NCBI GenBank assembly: GCA_023213315.1
Contig: JAKCPI010027501.1
Location: 124,001-188,000 of the forward strand
Length of the DNA: 64,000 bases
Reading direction: 5' to 3'
Source of the DNA: Euborellia annulipes
Lineage: Eukaryota > Arthropoda > Insecta > Dermaptera > Anisolabididae
Part shown: in pieces, positions 21,760-33,466 of the stretch
How the letters are laid out: every line of letters begins with the position of its first letter
How positions within the stretch are numbered: the first letter of the stretch is position 1
Notes under the pieces: generated by a model
Seen by the model: the letters and a program-made list of their open reading frames with translations, nothing else
Databases searched by the model: none
What the model was told of the DNA's origin: nothing
Program-made: the position numbers and the translations under genes

Positions 21760-22210
21760 AAATAGAATGGGGCAGATGAATGTGTGGAGTAGTCTAATGA
21801 ATAATTCGAGGTGATAAAGAACATAATTAGAACTCAAATTTGAATGATCGAGTTTTAATTAACATCCATCTCATTTTTTAATAGTCAATATAATTTAAAT
21901 AAATTTTGTTTCTCAACGGGAAGTGAGCATCTGCCCTTTAGATCTTGAAAACCTTCTCCCTCTGATTTAAGAGGCTGGGGCTGTAATAAAAATTGATAAA
22001 AATTGGTTAGAGATTTGAATATACCATTAATCTAATATTTGAGACATTCCTTCTCATATCAGATTATTTATTAGTCCGTTATTTATTATCTAAAACGTGA
22101 CCTTACTTATCTCACTGACCTAAACAAGGGTGAATGTTTACGGTAAAAACCTTCCCCTCTCATTTTAACAACAAAATTTCTAATTAGAATATTTCTTCTG
22201 ATTGTCTACT
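21760..22210. other. No gene seen
   Basis: AT-rich spacer between two Helentron-like copies. Confidence 0.5.
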
Positions 22211-22216
22211 ATTTTT

Positions 22217-22957
22217 ACTTTCTCTTACCTCTATATATATGTTAATATATATAGTGAGAGAAAGTATTGGATTCATGTCAAAAATTCGATGTCGAGATTT
22301 TGATGGATATACACGTTTTGAGGTCCCCTGAATCTAAAAAAGTGGTTTTTGCGACATGGTCGTTCTGTCTGTGTGTTCAATTCTAAGCATGAAGGAATTG
22401 AGCTAGGAGATTGAAATTTTATATTTATATTAGACTCCCCCATGGGACGTGACACGAAGCTTTTGAATAAAATCGACAAAAGAGTACTAGTACTTTACTG
22501 ATGTACTTTTTCAGTTTTTTTCGATTTTCTCTAAATTTGCTCCAACGATTTTTTTTTTTAAATTCAGTTTTTTTTATTTCCTCAAAATTCGCTGTATTAA
22601 ATACAAATCAAATTTTTAAAAATTTTGCGTCTCTATAAAAAAGGTAAAATATTTTTACGGACGTGAAAAAAATTTTTGGTTTCGCAAAAAGAGGGAATGC
22701 TCCACGGGCGGAAAAAATTTTTGTGCCCGGAAAACTTTGGTTTCGCGAAAAAAAAATATTTTTTCGCAGAAAAATTTTTGAGATTACCCCCCCCCCTCCC
22801 CCCGAGAAACACCTCTGGATCCGCCCTTGTGTACCGTACTGTCGGAAACTAAATACATGTCGACATAAAAAATCTGGTGAGACAAGCACAGTACACAACT
22901 TTCGATTACCGAAGGTAAGAGAAAGTTGTGTGCTGTGCGACCAGTCACACCAGGTTT
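22217..22957 (-). mobile_element. Helentron-like element with hAT remnant
   Basis: Complete ends. About 22605-22829 is replaced by a hAT remnant with the same internal TTTTGCGTCTCT and GGTTTCGCG phrases as the hAT at 42852-43088 and an intact right end GGATCCGCCCTTG; its left end and TSD are lost. The reading frames in this stretch (22608-22898 minus, 22663-23070 plus) derive from the repeat. Confidence 0.65.
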
Positions 22958-23461
22958 TTTTTCTTTCTAAATTCTTGTATTTTGAAACTACAGTGTTTCT
23001 CCTTTGGAATGAAATTCCGACTTCTAAGATTAGTAAATCAAAAGTATTAGAACCACCTTATACCATATAATAGGTAGATGAAATAAAAAGAGACTTGTTT
23101 TCGGCCCGAATTCTTTTAATTTCCCTTGTCATCTAGTCATCATATTGCTAATTTATTTATACCATCTAATTGTATTCAAAACACATTTTTTATTTTAATT
23201 AATCAATTTATTTTGAAGTCTTTTTGGATTTTTGCCATATAGACTTTGATACTCATTATTTAAAAATACTATATATTAGGGGGCCATTTAGTAAAAATTA
23301 ATTCATCGGACTGCCTGGAATCCGAACTCACCCCGTAATCATTATTGACATTTGTCAACACCTCTAGCCACTCAACAATGGAGGGGGAGGAGGGGGGTGA
23401 TTTAATTAATTTAAAAATTTCAAGACAGACTAAACTAACTTTAAAGTATTAATAAATAGAC

Positions 23462-23815
23462 CAGTGGTTCCCAACCGGTGTGCCCCGGCACCCAAGGGTG
23501 CCGCGAGAATGACTAAGGGGTGCCGCGAGATATTTAGATAAAAAAAAATAAAATAAAGAAGCGAAAAAATAAAGTTTTGCTAAAAAAAGGTCAAATGATT
23601 AAAATGGAAGCGGCAAAATTTTCCGTAGATCGGAAAAAATTAAGCTTTGCCAAAAAAAAGGTCAAATGATTTTCACGCAAGGGAAAAAAAATTTGCCCCA
23701 GGGTGGAAGAAAAATTCGATTTGATAGGGAAAAAAGGAAGGGTGCCGCTAGTGTGTAATATTATTCCCAACGCACCTTTGGGGTGCCGTGGACTTCAAAA
23801 GGTTGGGAAACGCTG
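23462..23815. mobile_element. hAT element, 8-bp TSD
   Basis: TSD AAATAGAC at 23454-23461 and 23816-23823. The ends CAGTGGTTCCCAACC and GGTTGGGAAACGCTG match the widespread CAGTGGTTCTCAACC type of hAT end. GGGTGCCGCGAGA repeats inside. Non-coding. Confidence 0.85.
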
Positions 23816-23823
23816 AAATAGAC

Positions 23824-24372
23824 ACTTCAACACAAATAAACTATCTAATCATCCATTCCAGTTAAATCAAAATTCCAGATCGAAAAAATAATTTGGAACG
23901 ATCAGATATTTTTCTACAAAATGCGTGAAAAAAAAATTTATATGCGATCTACATTTTACCACCCTTCGGCTTCGTATGCTTTTCTCATCTCTTAAACTAA
24001 TTGAGTTTTTATTTTATAATGAAATAATTGATCTAGAAATCCTATCTCGATATTTCACTGGATTTAATATAATAGGATTTCACTAATTAACCGTGTATAT
24101 TTATTCCGTATGGATAGATTTACCGCAAGGGATTTGAAATGTTAAAAAATTCATCGATGGATTAACTTAAGTTTATAGCCTATTAGGAATATTAGGAATG
24201 AGGCTTTAATGAAATTTAAAGGATAATTCGCATGCAACTATTAATATTTAAAAGGCCTTTCATACTAATACTTTCTGAGAAAATGAAGAATGATTTCAGA
24301 TATCGAAAATTAGCTAAATTTCCTCATTTTGAAGCAGATCAAAAACGATTTTTAATTTTACTAATTCTCTTA
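23824..24372. other. No gene seen
   Basis: AT-rich, no supported feature. Confidence 0.5.
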
Positions 24373-24380
24373 TGAATAAT

Positions 24381-24654
24381 CAGGGGCGTATATAGAAATT
24401 TTTTTCGGGGGGGGGGGGGGGGGCCCGAACTCAAAAATTTTTCTGCGGAAAATTTTTTTTTTAAGAAACTATATTTTTTTTCCACACGAAATTTTTTGAG
24501 GAACATTTTTTCTATTGCGAAACCAAAGTTGTCCATCCTGCGGAAAAATTTGTTGCGCTGACGTCTGTATATCCCTATATATGCATGTGTGTTTGGGAAA
24601 TTTCGGAGGGGGCCCGGGCCTCCTCGGCCCCCCCCCCCCATAAATACGCCCCTG
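24381..24654. mobile_element. hAT element, 8-bp TSD, poly-G/poly-C arms
   Basis: TSD TGAATAAT at 24373-24380 and 24655-24662. Ends CAGGGGCGTATATAG and TAAATACGCCCCTG. A run of G after the left end mirrors a run of C before the right end. A second copy of the family is at 40824-41094. Confidence 0.88.
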
Positions 24655-24909
24655 TGAATAATTATATGGTTTATTTATTCTTTATGTCTTTATTCCGAAA
24701 AGAAATAAATATATAAAGAAAAAATATTAAAAATAAAGAAAAAATACACTCTTAACGAGATTAAGATTTTGAAATCATTTATGCTCGTTAAGCTATTTAT
24801 TCTAATAACGTATAAAAATTAAATTTAAAACAAACAAAAATAAAAGAAAATTTTTTTCTTTTAAACTAAACTGTAAAAACTATTTGCAAAAGTAACTCAA
24901 AAAAATTTG

Positions 24910-25081
24910 GATACCAAATGGCTTAAATAAAAATGCCTGGACCCCCCCCCCCCATAGATTTTATCATATATAACGATTATCGTAAAATCTTATATGACCT
25001 AAGTTGCCGAAAAGATTGTGTGAATGTGTGTGAGTGTGAATGAGAATAAAAAGTGTGAATGTTTAAAAAAAAAAAAAAAAA
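24910..25081 (+). mobile_element. SINE, 5'-truncated
   Basis: GGATACCAAATGGCTTAAAT, body TTGCCGAAAAGATTGTGTG, (GTGTGA)n tract and A tail. It abuts the Helentron-like sequence at the same internal point as the SINEs at 27021 and 47047. Confidence 0.7.
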
Positions 25082-25544
25082 AAAGTATAAGAGTAAAGTG
25101 TGCTTCAAACAATTTTGAGGGCAAAATGAAAATATACATTTGAAAGAGCATCTAAAAAATAATTGATTTTTGTATTTTAATCAAAATCGTTAGAGCGAAT
25201 TTTGAGAAAATCGGAAAAAACTGAAAAAGTACATCAGTAAAGTACTAGTACTTGTTGGCCGATTTTGAGTAAAAGCTTATTTTTATGCTCCAGGGGAATG
25301 TCTAACTTAAATATAAAATTTTAGCCTCATAATTCATTATCATTATGCTTAAAATTAAACACAGACAGACACACACACACACAGAGAGAGAGAGAGAGGC
25401 AGACCATTTTTAGCGAAAACCTCTTTTTTGGATTCAGGGGACCTCAAAACGTGTATATCCATTAAATTCTCGACATCTAATTTTTGACATGAATCCAATA
25501 CTTTCTCTCTCTGTATTTTAACATATATAGAGATAAGAGAAAGT
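25082..25544 (+). mobile_element. Helentron-like element, 5' part missing
   Basis: Starts at AAGTATAAGAGTAAAGTG and ends at the AT hairpin GATAAGAGAAAGT. (CACA)n and (GAGA)n at 25370-25400. Confidence 0.6.
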
Positions 25545-26105
25545 AAAAAGAAAAAAAAATGTGACGCGCTGGTTGCCGAGCATTAAGGGATTTTTTAAAT
25601 ATTTCAATAATAAAGAAAAAAAAATTTGATTTTTATTCTATAAATCATATTCCCCAAAGATGACAATGAAGAAAGTATTTAATAGACTTATTGGTTGAAT
25701 AAATCCAATATTATTACACAGTCATTTATTAATATTACTTAATTAATTCAAAAAAATTAAAATAGTAAATAAGGAAATGAGAGAAAAACAAGGATAATAA
25801 AATTTTCTAATACTTTTTTATATGGATATGCGTATTGTTTAAATTTAATCATGGTAATTTAATCTAAGATCTATAAATAAGATTTATTTTAAATTTTTAA
25901 TAAACAATTAAGTTTGTTAGTCAAGCGTTCAAATCCTGGATGGGGTATCGTTATTAAATGCCTTAATAATAATTTTGCATCTTTATTAGTCTAACTAAAC
26001 ATTATTTGGCCAACCCCCAGTAGCATGCGATTCCCTTCTATTTTTTCTGCGGCTCTCTAGGTTTTGATAAATACTTATATTAATTAATTTTTTTAAAAGT
26101 AAATA
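25545..26105. other. No gene seen
   Basis: AT-rich. A phrase near 25920 (CAAGCGTTCAAATCCTGG) resembles a B box and may be a SINE scrap. Confidence 0.45.
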
Positions 26106-26107
26106 CT

Positions 26108-26362
26108 CTATTTGGACCCTGTTATGCAATAGTGTGTCAAGCGCCAAAAAAATTAAAAATTGAGTTAAGCACGGAATATTGTTTCAAATGCTTTAATTAA
26201 TAGTATTTTTTATGAAATATGTCCTAAAAAAATTTATATTTAATGTTACTTGCACAAAAAAATTATATATAATCTAATCAAAACAAAAAACTTTAATGTT
26301 AATTTTCTCAAAACTCGGTAGCCTGCGCTTGACACACTAATGCGTAAACAGGGTCCAAATAG
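26108..26362. mobile_element. MITE, family GGACCCTGTTA
   Basis: The flanks and ends are symmetrical (CTATTTGGACCC and GGGTCCAAATAG), with TGTGTCAAGCGCC mirrored at the right. Second copy of the element at 5082-5334. Confidence 0.7.
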
Positions 26363-26714
26363 ATCTCGAAAATTATTTTATTAATATTTTCTCTTTTAAT
26401 AAATGAATTCAAAATTATTATGAATGAAATGAGGGAAAAAATAATTGTTTTTATTTGGAAATATAACCTATTATTAATTAATTAATATATTATCAGAAAA
26501 TAATAAAAGAGCGAAAAAAAATTTATTAATATAATATTTTAACGATATTGATTTGATAATGAGGAAATGAATAAAAAATCTGGGGTGGTTGGTCGCACAG
26601 CACACAACCTTCTCTTGCCTTTGGTAAGATAGTTGGTTTCTGTGCTTGACACACCAGATTTTTTGCGTCGGCATATATTTAGTTTCCGCCTATATATTAA
26701 AATTCAAGATGTAA

Positions 26715-26929
26715 AGGTGCGTACACATCTGCGCTCTGCTCCGCTCGCGAGCAGTTCGCGGCTCGTGTTCGTTGCTCGTCCCATGTTCGTTGAAATTATT
26801 TATTTTGACGAACCTGCCGCGATCCAAAGAGATGGATCGCGGCGAGCAGCTCTCGAGCGGCTCGCGAGCATCTCAAAACAACGAACATGGTGCTCGCGAG
26901 CGGAGCAGAGCGCAGATGTGTACGCACCT
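26715..26929. mobile_element. Harbinger-type MITE, TAA TSD
   Basis: Inverted ends of about 40 bases starting AGGTGCGTACACATCTGCGC and complementary at the right. Flanked by TAA (26712-26714 and 26930-26932), the 3-bp TWA target of PIF/Harbinger elements. GC-rich (CTCGCGAGC palindromes), in contrast to its surroundings. Reading frames across it (26633-27002) are by-products. Confidence 0.8.
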
Positions 26930-27020
26930 TAATAAAATTTATGTGTGGGAAAATATTTATATTTTGTTACCATGGCAACCATTTCTCCTCTCTTTCCTAT
27001 GAAGTACAAGAGCAAAGTGG

Positions 27021-27298
27021 CCCTCGGGGCATGGCGTAGAGGTTAGCGTGCTAACCTCATATACCAAACGTCGCGGGTTCGGACCCCAGGCAGTCCGATG
27101 ATTTTATTTAAGCCAATTGGATACCAAATGGCTTAAATAAGAATGCCTGGACCCCATATATATATTAATTAATCAATAACGGATATCGTTTAAAGTCTTA
27201 AATGGCCTGAGTTGCCGAAAAGACTGTGTGAATGTGTGTGTGAGTGTGAGTGTGAATGAGAAAAAAGTGTGAATGTTTTTTAATAAAAAAAAAAAAAA
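27021..27298 (+). mobile_element. tRNA-derived SINE, full length, TSD
   Basis: Head CCCTCGGGGCATGGCGTAG, B box GCGGGTTCGGACC, self-complementary GCCAATTGG...CCAAATGGC, body, (GTGTGA)n tract, A tail. The 13-bp duplication AAGAGCAAAGTGG flanks it (27008-27020 and about 27299-27311). Non-coding and mobilised by a LINE in trans. Confidence 0.88.
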
Positions 27299-28083
27299 AA
27301 AGAGCAAAGTGGTCTTCAAACAATTTTGAGAACAAAATGAGAATATACATTTAAAAGAGCATCTAAAAAATAATTGATTTTTGAATTTTAATTAAAATCG
27401 TTGGATCGAATTTTGAAAAAAAAAAAAAAAAACTGAAAAAGTACATCAGTAAAGTACTAGTACTTTTTGGTCGATTATGTTCAAAAGCTTCGTGTCACAC
27501 GCCAAGAGGATGCCTAACTTAAATATAAAATTTCTACCTCCTAGCTCTTTTAATTGAGACACACAAAGACAAACCATGTCGCGAAAACCACTTTTTTGGA
27601 TTCAGGGGACCTCAAAACGTACGTGTATATCCATCAAAATCACGACATCGAATTTTTGAAATGAATCCAATACTTTCTCTCTCTATATATATAATGCACC
27701 CTATTATAAACTAGAATGAATGAAATTTTTTGACCAAATTTTGTTATTTCCCTGCACACAACGTTTTTAAAACTCTCTATGCCATATTATATCATGCATA
27801 TTTTTTTTTTTAATATTTATATTAACAGAAAGTTAAAAGAAAGAAAAAAAAGTTAGTACAAAGAAAAAAAGGCGTTTTATTGATTAAAGACTTTTCCATG
27901 ATTTAAAAGATAAATTACACGATGGAAAATTTAAAGTAGCCAGATATTTGGGTCATTAGGCACTCACCCGCATTGATGAACAGAAACAACCAAATCGACT
28001 AACAAGTTAATATTTTATTTTAGAACCACACACACACACAAGCATAGAAAGGAGAAAGAAAGAGAAAAAGAGAGGAGAGTGAG

Positions 28084-28353
28084 CATGGGCGTCCGCAGGG
28101 GGGGGGCAACCAGGCACTTGCCCCCCCCTGGAAAATTAAAATGATACAAAAAAATGTATAAAACAAAAAAAAAATACAAAAAAACCTTTCTCAGTACACA
28201 TCCACCTTGCCGCGGTGAGAAAGCTTTAAATACTAAGGGATGTATAACATTATTAATATCAAAATACGTTTTTTTAACTTACCTGGAAGTGACTTGCCCC
28301 CTCCTGCAAAAAATCCTTGCCCCCCCCTGCAAAAAATCCTGCGGACGCCCTTG
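28084..28353. mobile_element. hAT element, 8-bp TSD
   Basis: TSD AGAGTGAG at 28076-28083 and 28354-28361. Ends CATGGGCGTCCGCAGG and CCTGCGGACGCCCTTG. GC runs inside; non-coding. Confidence 0.85.
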
Positions 28354-28666
28354 AGAGTGAGAGATCAAATAAAAATACATGAGGAGGCGGATTTAAAAAA
28401 GATTCTATAAGGAAAAATACATTGAGAAATTCAAAAGAATTCAAAGTATTATTCTCTTTGAATAAAAGCGAAATATATCGATGATACATTCAAAAAAATA
28501 ATTTTATATTAGGTAATTTACTTATTTTGTGAATTCTTATTTAATTGAGATGGTACGACTGCGGGCAGACAAAGATGAAATAAAAAAAAAATATTTCTTC
28601 TTATCTTCGACATCCGCTATTCAGATTCTGGGTAAAACTTTGATGTTAAAAAAAAGTTTTTAAAAA

Positions 28667-29545
28667 AAAATCTGTTGTGACTGGTCGCACAGCACACAAC
28701 TTTCTCTTACCAAAGCTAAGTGTTCTGTGCTTATCACACCAGATTTTTTGTGACGACATATATTTAGTTTCCGCCGATATATTAGAATTGAAGATTTTTT
28801 TTTTTTTTTTTTAAACATTCACACTTTTTTCTCATTCACACTCTCACACACATTCACACTGTCTTTTCGGCAACTCAGGCCATATAAGACATTTACAATA
28901 ACCGTTATTTAATATACCGGTACATGTATGGGGTCCAGGCATTCTTATTTAAGCCGTTTGGTATCCAATTGGCTTAAATAAAATCATGGGACTGCCTGGG
29001 GTCCGAACCCGCGACGTTTGGTATACGAGGTTAGCACGCTAACCTCTACACCAAGCCCCGAGGGCAATTCAAAATATAAAATTTATAAACATGGCCAAAT
29101 ATTTATATTTTGTTACCAAAGCAACCATTTCTCCTATCTTCCCTATGAAGTACAGGAGAAATGTGGTCTTCACACAATTTCGAGAAGATAAAAAAGAATA
29201 TATATTTTGAAGAGCATCTAAAAAATGATTTTTGAATTTTAATCAAAATCGTTAAAGCAAATTTTGACAAAATCGAAAAAAACTGAAAAAGTACATCAGT
29301 AAAGTACTAGTACTTTTTGGCCCATTCTGTTCAAAAGCTTGGTGTTACGTCCTAGGGGAGTGCCTATATAAAATTTCAATCTCCTAGCTCTTTTCGTTCT
29401 TGAGATATTTTGTTCGCAGACAGAGCATTTTGCGAAAACCACTTTTTTGGATTCAGGGGACCACAAAAAGTGTATATCCATCAAAATCTCAACAACATCG
29501 AATTTTTGACTTTCTCTCCCTATATATTAATATTAACATATATGG
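28667..29545 (+). mobile_element. Helentron-like element with nested SINE
   Basis: Hairpin TGACTGGTCGCACAGCACAC, body, end TTTCTCTCCCTATATATT. A minus-strand SINE occupies 28797-29065. The final GGTAAGAGAAAGT is lost. Confidence 0.6.
28797..29065 (-). mobile_element. tRNA-derived SINE, full length
   Basis: Minus-strand copy from the A tail (T run at 28797) to the head (complement of GCCCTCGGGGCTTGGTGTAG). Flanked by imperfect AATTGAAGAT/AATTCAAAAT. Confidence 0.8.
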
Positions 29546-29552
29546 TTGCAAA

Positions 29553-29640
29553 AGCAGAGACTGGCAGCCAAATTTTTTTTTAAATATTTTATTGGGCCGA
29601 CGTTTCGGTCTCCATAGAGGCCATTATATGTATTCTCCGA
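29553..29640 (-). mobile_element. PLE terminal-repeat remnant
   Basis: Complement contains GGAGACCGAAACGTCGGCCC followed by AATAAAATATTT and TTTGGCTGCCAG, as at the 3' side of other hammerhead-bearing repeats. The CTGANGA box is not preserved. Confidence 0.45.
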
Positions 29641-29694
29641 GAAAAAAGAAATAAATTAAAAATTATACTTCTTTTCTTTCAAATCATGAATTAT

Positions 29695-30028
29695 TAAAAA
29701 AGGGAATATTTTTAAATACTTGCTTTGCTACAAATAGGAAATGAAATAACAATCCCTTTGTGCTCACTCACACACATACAATCCTCACACATACGAATAT
29801 ATATAGATATACTTTTCTATATGGTTTTATTCTTGTTGATACAGGTTTTGGAGCCAAGGCATACCTGGAGATCTCCTTCCCGAAACAGTAAAGGCTGAGC
29901 AGCCGTCCCTGTTACACCTGGTCCGAGCGCTCAACGGTTTTAATTGCAGAGTTCTTCTTCCATTTGGTGAGTAACTCTTCAAATTTGTATAATTCTAATT
30001 TAATTTTAAATTAGATTTATGCTGATAT
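29695..30028 (+). repeat. Segmental duplication, copy 1
   Basis: From TTTTTAAATACTTGCTTTGC through a complete exon to TTAATTTTAAATTA. Matches 37372-37660 across exon and both flanking introns, with a 50-bp difference near the start. Confidence 0.75.
29845..29966 (+). CDS. Internal exon, unrecognised protein
   Basis: Acceptor TTGTTGATACAG and donor TTTG|GTGAGT flank 122 bases, GC-richer than the surroundings and open as 1 base, 40 codons and 1 base. The product contains GIPGDLLPETVKAEQPSLLH and ends RALNGFNCRVLLPF. The composition is that of an ordinary folded protein. I do not recognise the family. No neighbouring exon with matching phase was found; the gene must have large introns filled with repeats. 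The other two frames contain stops. A near-copy lies 7.6 kb downstream with a frameshift. Confidence 0.65.
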
Positions 30029-30235
30029 ATAAATCTTTGACATATTCAAAGATTTAATTATTAAAAACATCATTTCATTCAAAGCACATTTAAAATAGAT
30101 TTAATTTTACCTTCAGTCTAGTGCAAAGTATTTTAATCTTAACTTTTTGTGATTTATGTATAAACAGAGAGAGATATTGAATATTAGAAAGATATATATT
30201 TTGATCAGCTTTTGGTATATTTTTGTAAATTAAAT

Positions 30236-30421
30236 AACAGAGGATTTAGAAAGGGAAGGGAGCCAGCATAGAATAAAAAATATTAATCAGATTTCGTCGA
30301 CGTTTCGGGCACACATCATTCCCATCTTATCGTCTTGAGGATGGGAATGATGCGTTCCCGAAACGTAGACGAAATCTATTTTTTTTTTACTCTGGTTGTC
30401 TTCACTTTCTTAATCCTCTGA
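30236..30421. mobile_element. PLE-derived inverted-repeat element
   Basis: Ends CAGAGGATTTAGAAAG and CTTTCTTAATCCTCTG are inverted. The arms carry GACGTTTCGGG and CCCGAAACGTAGACG around a small centre. No coding sequence. It lies in the presumed intron after the exon at 29845-29966. Confidence 0.65.
30326..30378 (+). ncRNA. Hammerhead motif, one core change
   Basis: TCGTC, then TTGAGGA (C-to-T at the first core position), stem II GGGAA/TTCCC, GAAA, CG, UA, then GACGA pairing with TCGTC. Layout as in the other PLE copies; the core change may reduce activity. Confidence 0.45.
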
Positions 30422-30429
30422 ATTATTAC

Positions 30430-32282
30430 TCAGCCATCGATTCGAATAATTAACATCCCCTGTGAGAAATATTTTGAAATTTAATCTTTCGGTTAGCTGT
30501 TATTAAGATGAGAGGGAAGGTTTTGCAAGGTACTTGCATTATTTTCATTATTAACCGTTAAGGACAATAATCAGACCAATTCAATGTCAATAGGCCTATA
30601 AGATGTGTTTACGTAAATGACTCAGAATCAGTTGATACAGATTAAGAGGCATTTATTGTGAAGAAAATGTCACTATTTATTTACTTATTATTTTGATTCG
30701 ATCTCATGCCGGGTTTTGTTTAAACAAACCGATTATATAATATTTAAACCTATTTAGATCTTGTATATTTTACTAAAAAATTATAGCCTAACACAAGGAT
30801 GTTTTATTTATAGAGAAGCAACAAGAAACTATTAATTATTTATTAGACTCGCAGTTATGCTTTTTTTTATCCATAAAAAAATGAGAATGCAGCTTTGTGT
30901 TATTTCCTTTAGAACAGAACTTTTCGGTCTTACGTGAAACCATTCTCAGAGGCTCTTTGCTTACAATATAATTGAAACATTTCAATTAAAATTATAGCCG
31001 AAAGGGCACTGAATAAATTAACCCAGTTGCATTTTCTTCTTCCATTCTATACAACAACTTATATTCTAATTTATAGCTAGAAAGTTAATTACCACAATTA
31101 ATTCCCGAATTTAGATAATTAAAATTATATTTCCTCATGAAGGGTGTAAGCAGACCAATGGAAAAAATATTCCTTTAGACTGCAGTGACCTGTTATGTCC
31201 CTAGAACCTATTCTTCTTATAAAACAGTAAAAAAAAAAAAAAAATAACCAAAGAATTCATATATTTTAAATTTACAAATTTGTTTAATGAAATTAATCAA
31301 TTAAAAGATTTCTATCTTTGAAAAAAATTTCTGATATGGATCTAGAAAAATTAAATCCAATTCCGGGGACCAACTAAATTAATACTCATGTGACAAAAAT
31401 TTATTTCATTCGAATTGGCGCTCAATTAATTGAAATAAATAAATGGCCTCTGATTCCGAAAAAGATCTTAAATAAAAAAACTTGAACTTCTACTATTAAA
31501 ATTGTCGGAATAATATTTATAAATGATAGGCCTATATTAAAATATAAAAAATTTACCACCCCACAAAAATTATTTTTTAACTTCAATATTGAATCTTTGA
31601 AAGTCAAGGGATGTGGGTTCGGGTCCTAGATAGTCTGATGAAAATTTATTTAAATTATTTGGGTGCTAATTAATATAAATGTGCCTATCGAAAATAAGCT
31701 TAAATGTAATAGAGACGGGGTCTAAATTGCCTTCGATGCCAAGAAATAAAAAAAAAATTTAATTTTATAAATTAAAATTTATATTATTTTTTTAATTATT
31801 AATATTTTGGTTACCCCCATCTTTGATTATCTCATTATTCACTCCTGGCTTGAAAATGACCCTAATTAAGAATCAAAACGTTGAAATCATTAATTGTTTG
31901 TCCATTCTAGTGATTTATAATCTTGATCATTATGATTTTATATTTAAATAAAAAAAAAATTTATATGAAGAATATATATTTAAAAAAAACCTGACATGTT
32001 GAAAGCATGTAGATTTGACGAAACGTGTATTCCGTTGCACAGATATAAAAAAAAAAATCAGCCAAAATAAAACACGTGAGATTCTCGCGAAATTGTAATT
32101 TAACACGAGATGCGAACTGAGAAAGAAAGAGAAAGCCGCCGCCAACACATTCACACCCACTCACAAAAATAATTGACAGAGAAGAAAGATAAATGAAAAA
32201 AAAATATAATAATCACCTTATAATGCATAATAAATAAATAAAGAATTCACTTGTTCAGGTGGGCATAGCACTTAGAAGGCAA
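30430..32282. other. No gene seen; probable intron
   Basis: AT-rich. Weak hammerhead-like remnant near 30915-30950 on the minus strand (CTGAGAATGG, GGTTTC, GACCGAAAAG). A SINE scrap near 31610-31680 (GGGTTCGGGTCCTAGATAGT). Nothing else supported. Confidence 0.45.
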
Positions 32283-32400
32283 ATAATGCCGCCGCCGCCG
32301 GCCGAAGGCTTTTAAGCCACGAGATACGCACGCCTCCATGTGGAGGGGAGGCGAGGCGCCCCACCCCTCCGCTCCAGACGTCCCCCTCTCTACTATTATT
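32283..32400. other. GC-rich island with CCG repeats
   Basis: A sharp GC-rich patch (GCCGCCGCCGCCGGCCGAAGG, here split by context, and CCTCCATGTGGAGGGGAGG) in very AT-rich DNA. On the minus strand an ATG opens 30 codons (MEACVSRGLKAFG then RRRRH) before a stop. It could be a first exon or CpG-rich promoter of a minus-strand gene. I have no splice evidence. Confidence 0.3.
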
Positions 32401-32714
32401 ATAATACTAAAATATCGCGATCATCTTGATGTGCAAATTTTTATAATTAATTTTACGCGTGTTTATTTTTACAAATTAGAAAATGAATAAATCAATGAAA
32501 ATCTTATATTTATATCAATAAAAATTATTAAATCAATATGAGTAGGATGGCATTGAATATGTAGATTGTAATTCGAGATAGCATTTTTACTTAAATTTGA
32601 TGGAAATACACGTTTTGAGGTTCACAAAATGGTCTGTCTGTGCCCCCCGCAACCTTTTTTTTCGCCCCAGGCGTATATAAGAGGGAGGGGGGCGACATTT
32701 TTCAAATCTATATA

Positions 32715-33466
32715 CATTAGGGTGGCCGGGGGCGCCGAACCTCCTAAAAGATGTCTTTTGGCTAGAAAATGATAATGACAAAGTTTTAGCTAAATTGGAT
32801 AACGTTAACCGCTCATCGGGGTTAAAATTTTGAAAAAGTGCGATTTTATCTAAAAATTCGCAGTTTTTTCTTCATAAAACGAAAATCAAGTATCGTAGAA
32901 AAATGATTCTTGACTAATTTCATAGCAAATTTAATTCCCTTGAGGTTTTATAATAACCATTTTTTTCATTAAAACTTATAGATTTAGTGATATTTACAAA
33001 TTAGCATTTCGGTTTTGATTTATTGCTCTTTCTGAAAAAAGTCACAATATAGACCATTCGATATAAATTTTGCCGGAAAATCCGAAGGGAATGAAATTTT
33101 TACTGGTTATTTGGGGGGTACTCTAGGACGCCTATCCCTAGTTTTCGACTTCTAGGACCCTGTGCGCCTGGGGAGGGGGCAAAAATCTCTCTCTCTTTTT
33201 TCAGTTTTTCGCTTATATCTCGTAGAATATTCATATTTTGTGAACAAAGCTGTAGATCATTAAATTTGCTAAAATTTGGTACATAAAACGAATTCGTAGA
33301 CCCAAATCTAACCGTAATACGGCAGGTCAAATTTAGACAGAATTTTACATTTCGAAAAAATTTATCTAAATTTGACCGACTGTATCTCGGTATATTCGGG
33401 CTACAAATTGGTTTTATGTACCATATTTTAGTAAATGTAGTAGTCTATAACTTTATTTAATACTAC
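32715..33466 (+). repeat. Dispersed repeat 'AGGGTGGCCG', copy 1
   Basis: Starts TTAGGGTGGCCG; contains TAGAAAATGATAATG, CAAAGTTTTAGCTAAATTGG, TTAACCGCTCATCGGGG. Shared with 37661-38036 (plus) and 41103-41878 (minus). No coding frame. Class unknown. Confidence 0.65.

Larger units (their letters stand above)
26574..27700 (+). mobile_element. Helentron-like element with nested MITE and SINE
   Basis: 5' hairpin with TGGTCGCACAGCACACAAC. Interrupted by a Harbinger-type MITE (26715-26929) and a full-length SINE (27021-27298). The terminal AT hairpin is cut off after CTCTCTATATATATAA. Confidence 0.65.

Noticed and set aside
22608..23070. Overlapping reading frames of 96 and 135 codons on opposite strands
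   Set aside because: They run through a hAT remnant and the Helentron-like hairpin; the same phrases occur in other copies with stops.
24339..24641. A 100-codon minus-strand frame with Gly/Pro runs
   Set aside because: It lies within the hAT element with exact TSD; Gly and Pro come from the G and C runs.
28154..28489. Reading frames on both strands around 28300
   Set aside because: They span the hAT element 28084-28353 and its flank.
14938..29966. One gene joining the candidate exons at 14938-15024 and 29845-29966
   Set aside because: The end phase of the first (1) does not match the start of the second (needs 2); joining gives an early stop.
31930..32164. Two minus-strand frames of 76 and 67 codons
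   Set aside because: Hydrophobic only because of T-rich DNA; no splice sites, no recognised domain, and the frames overlap each other.
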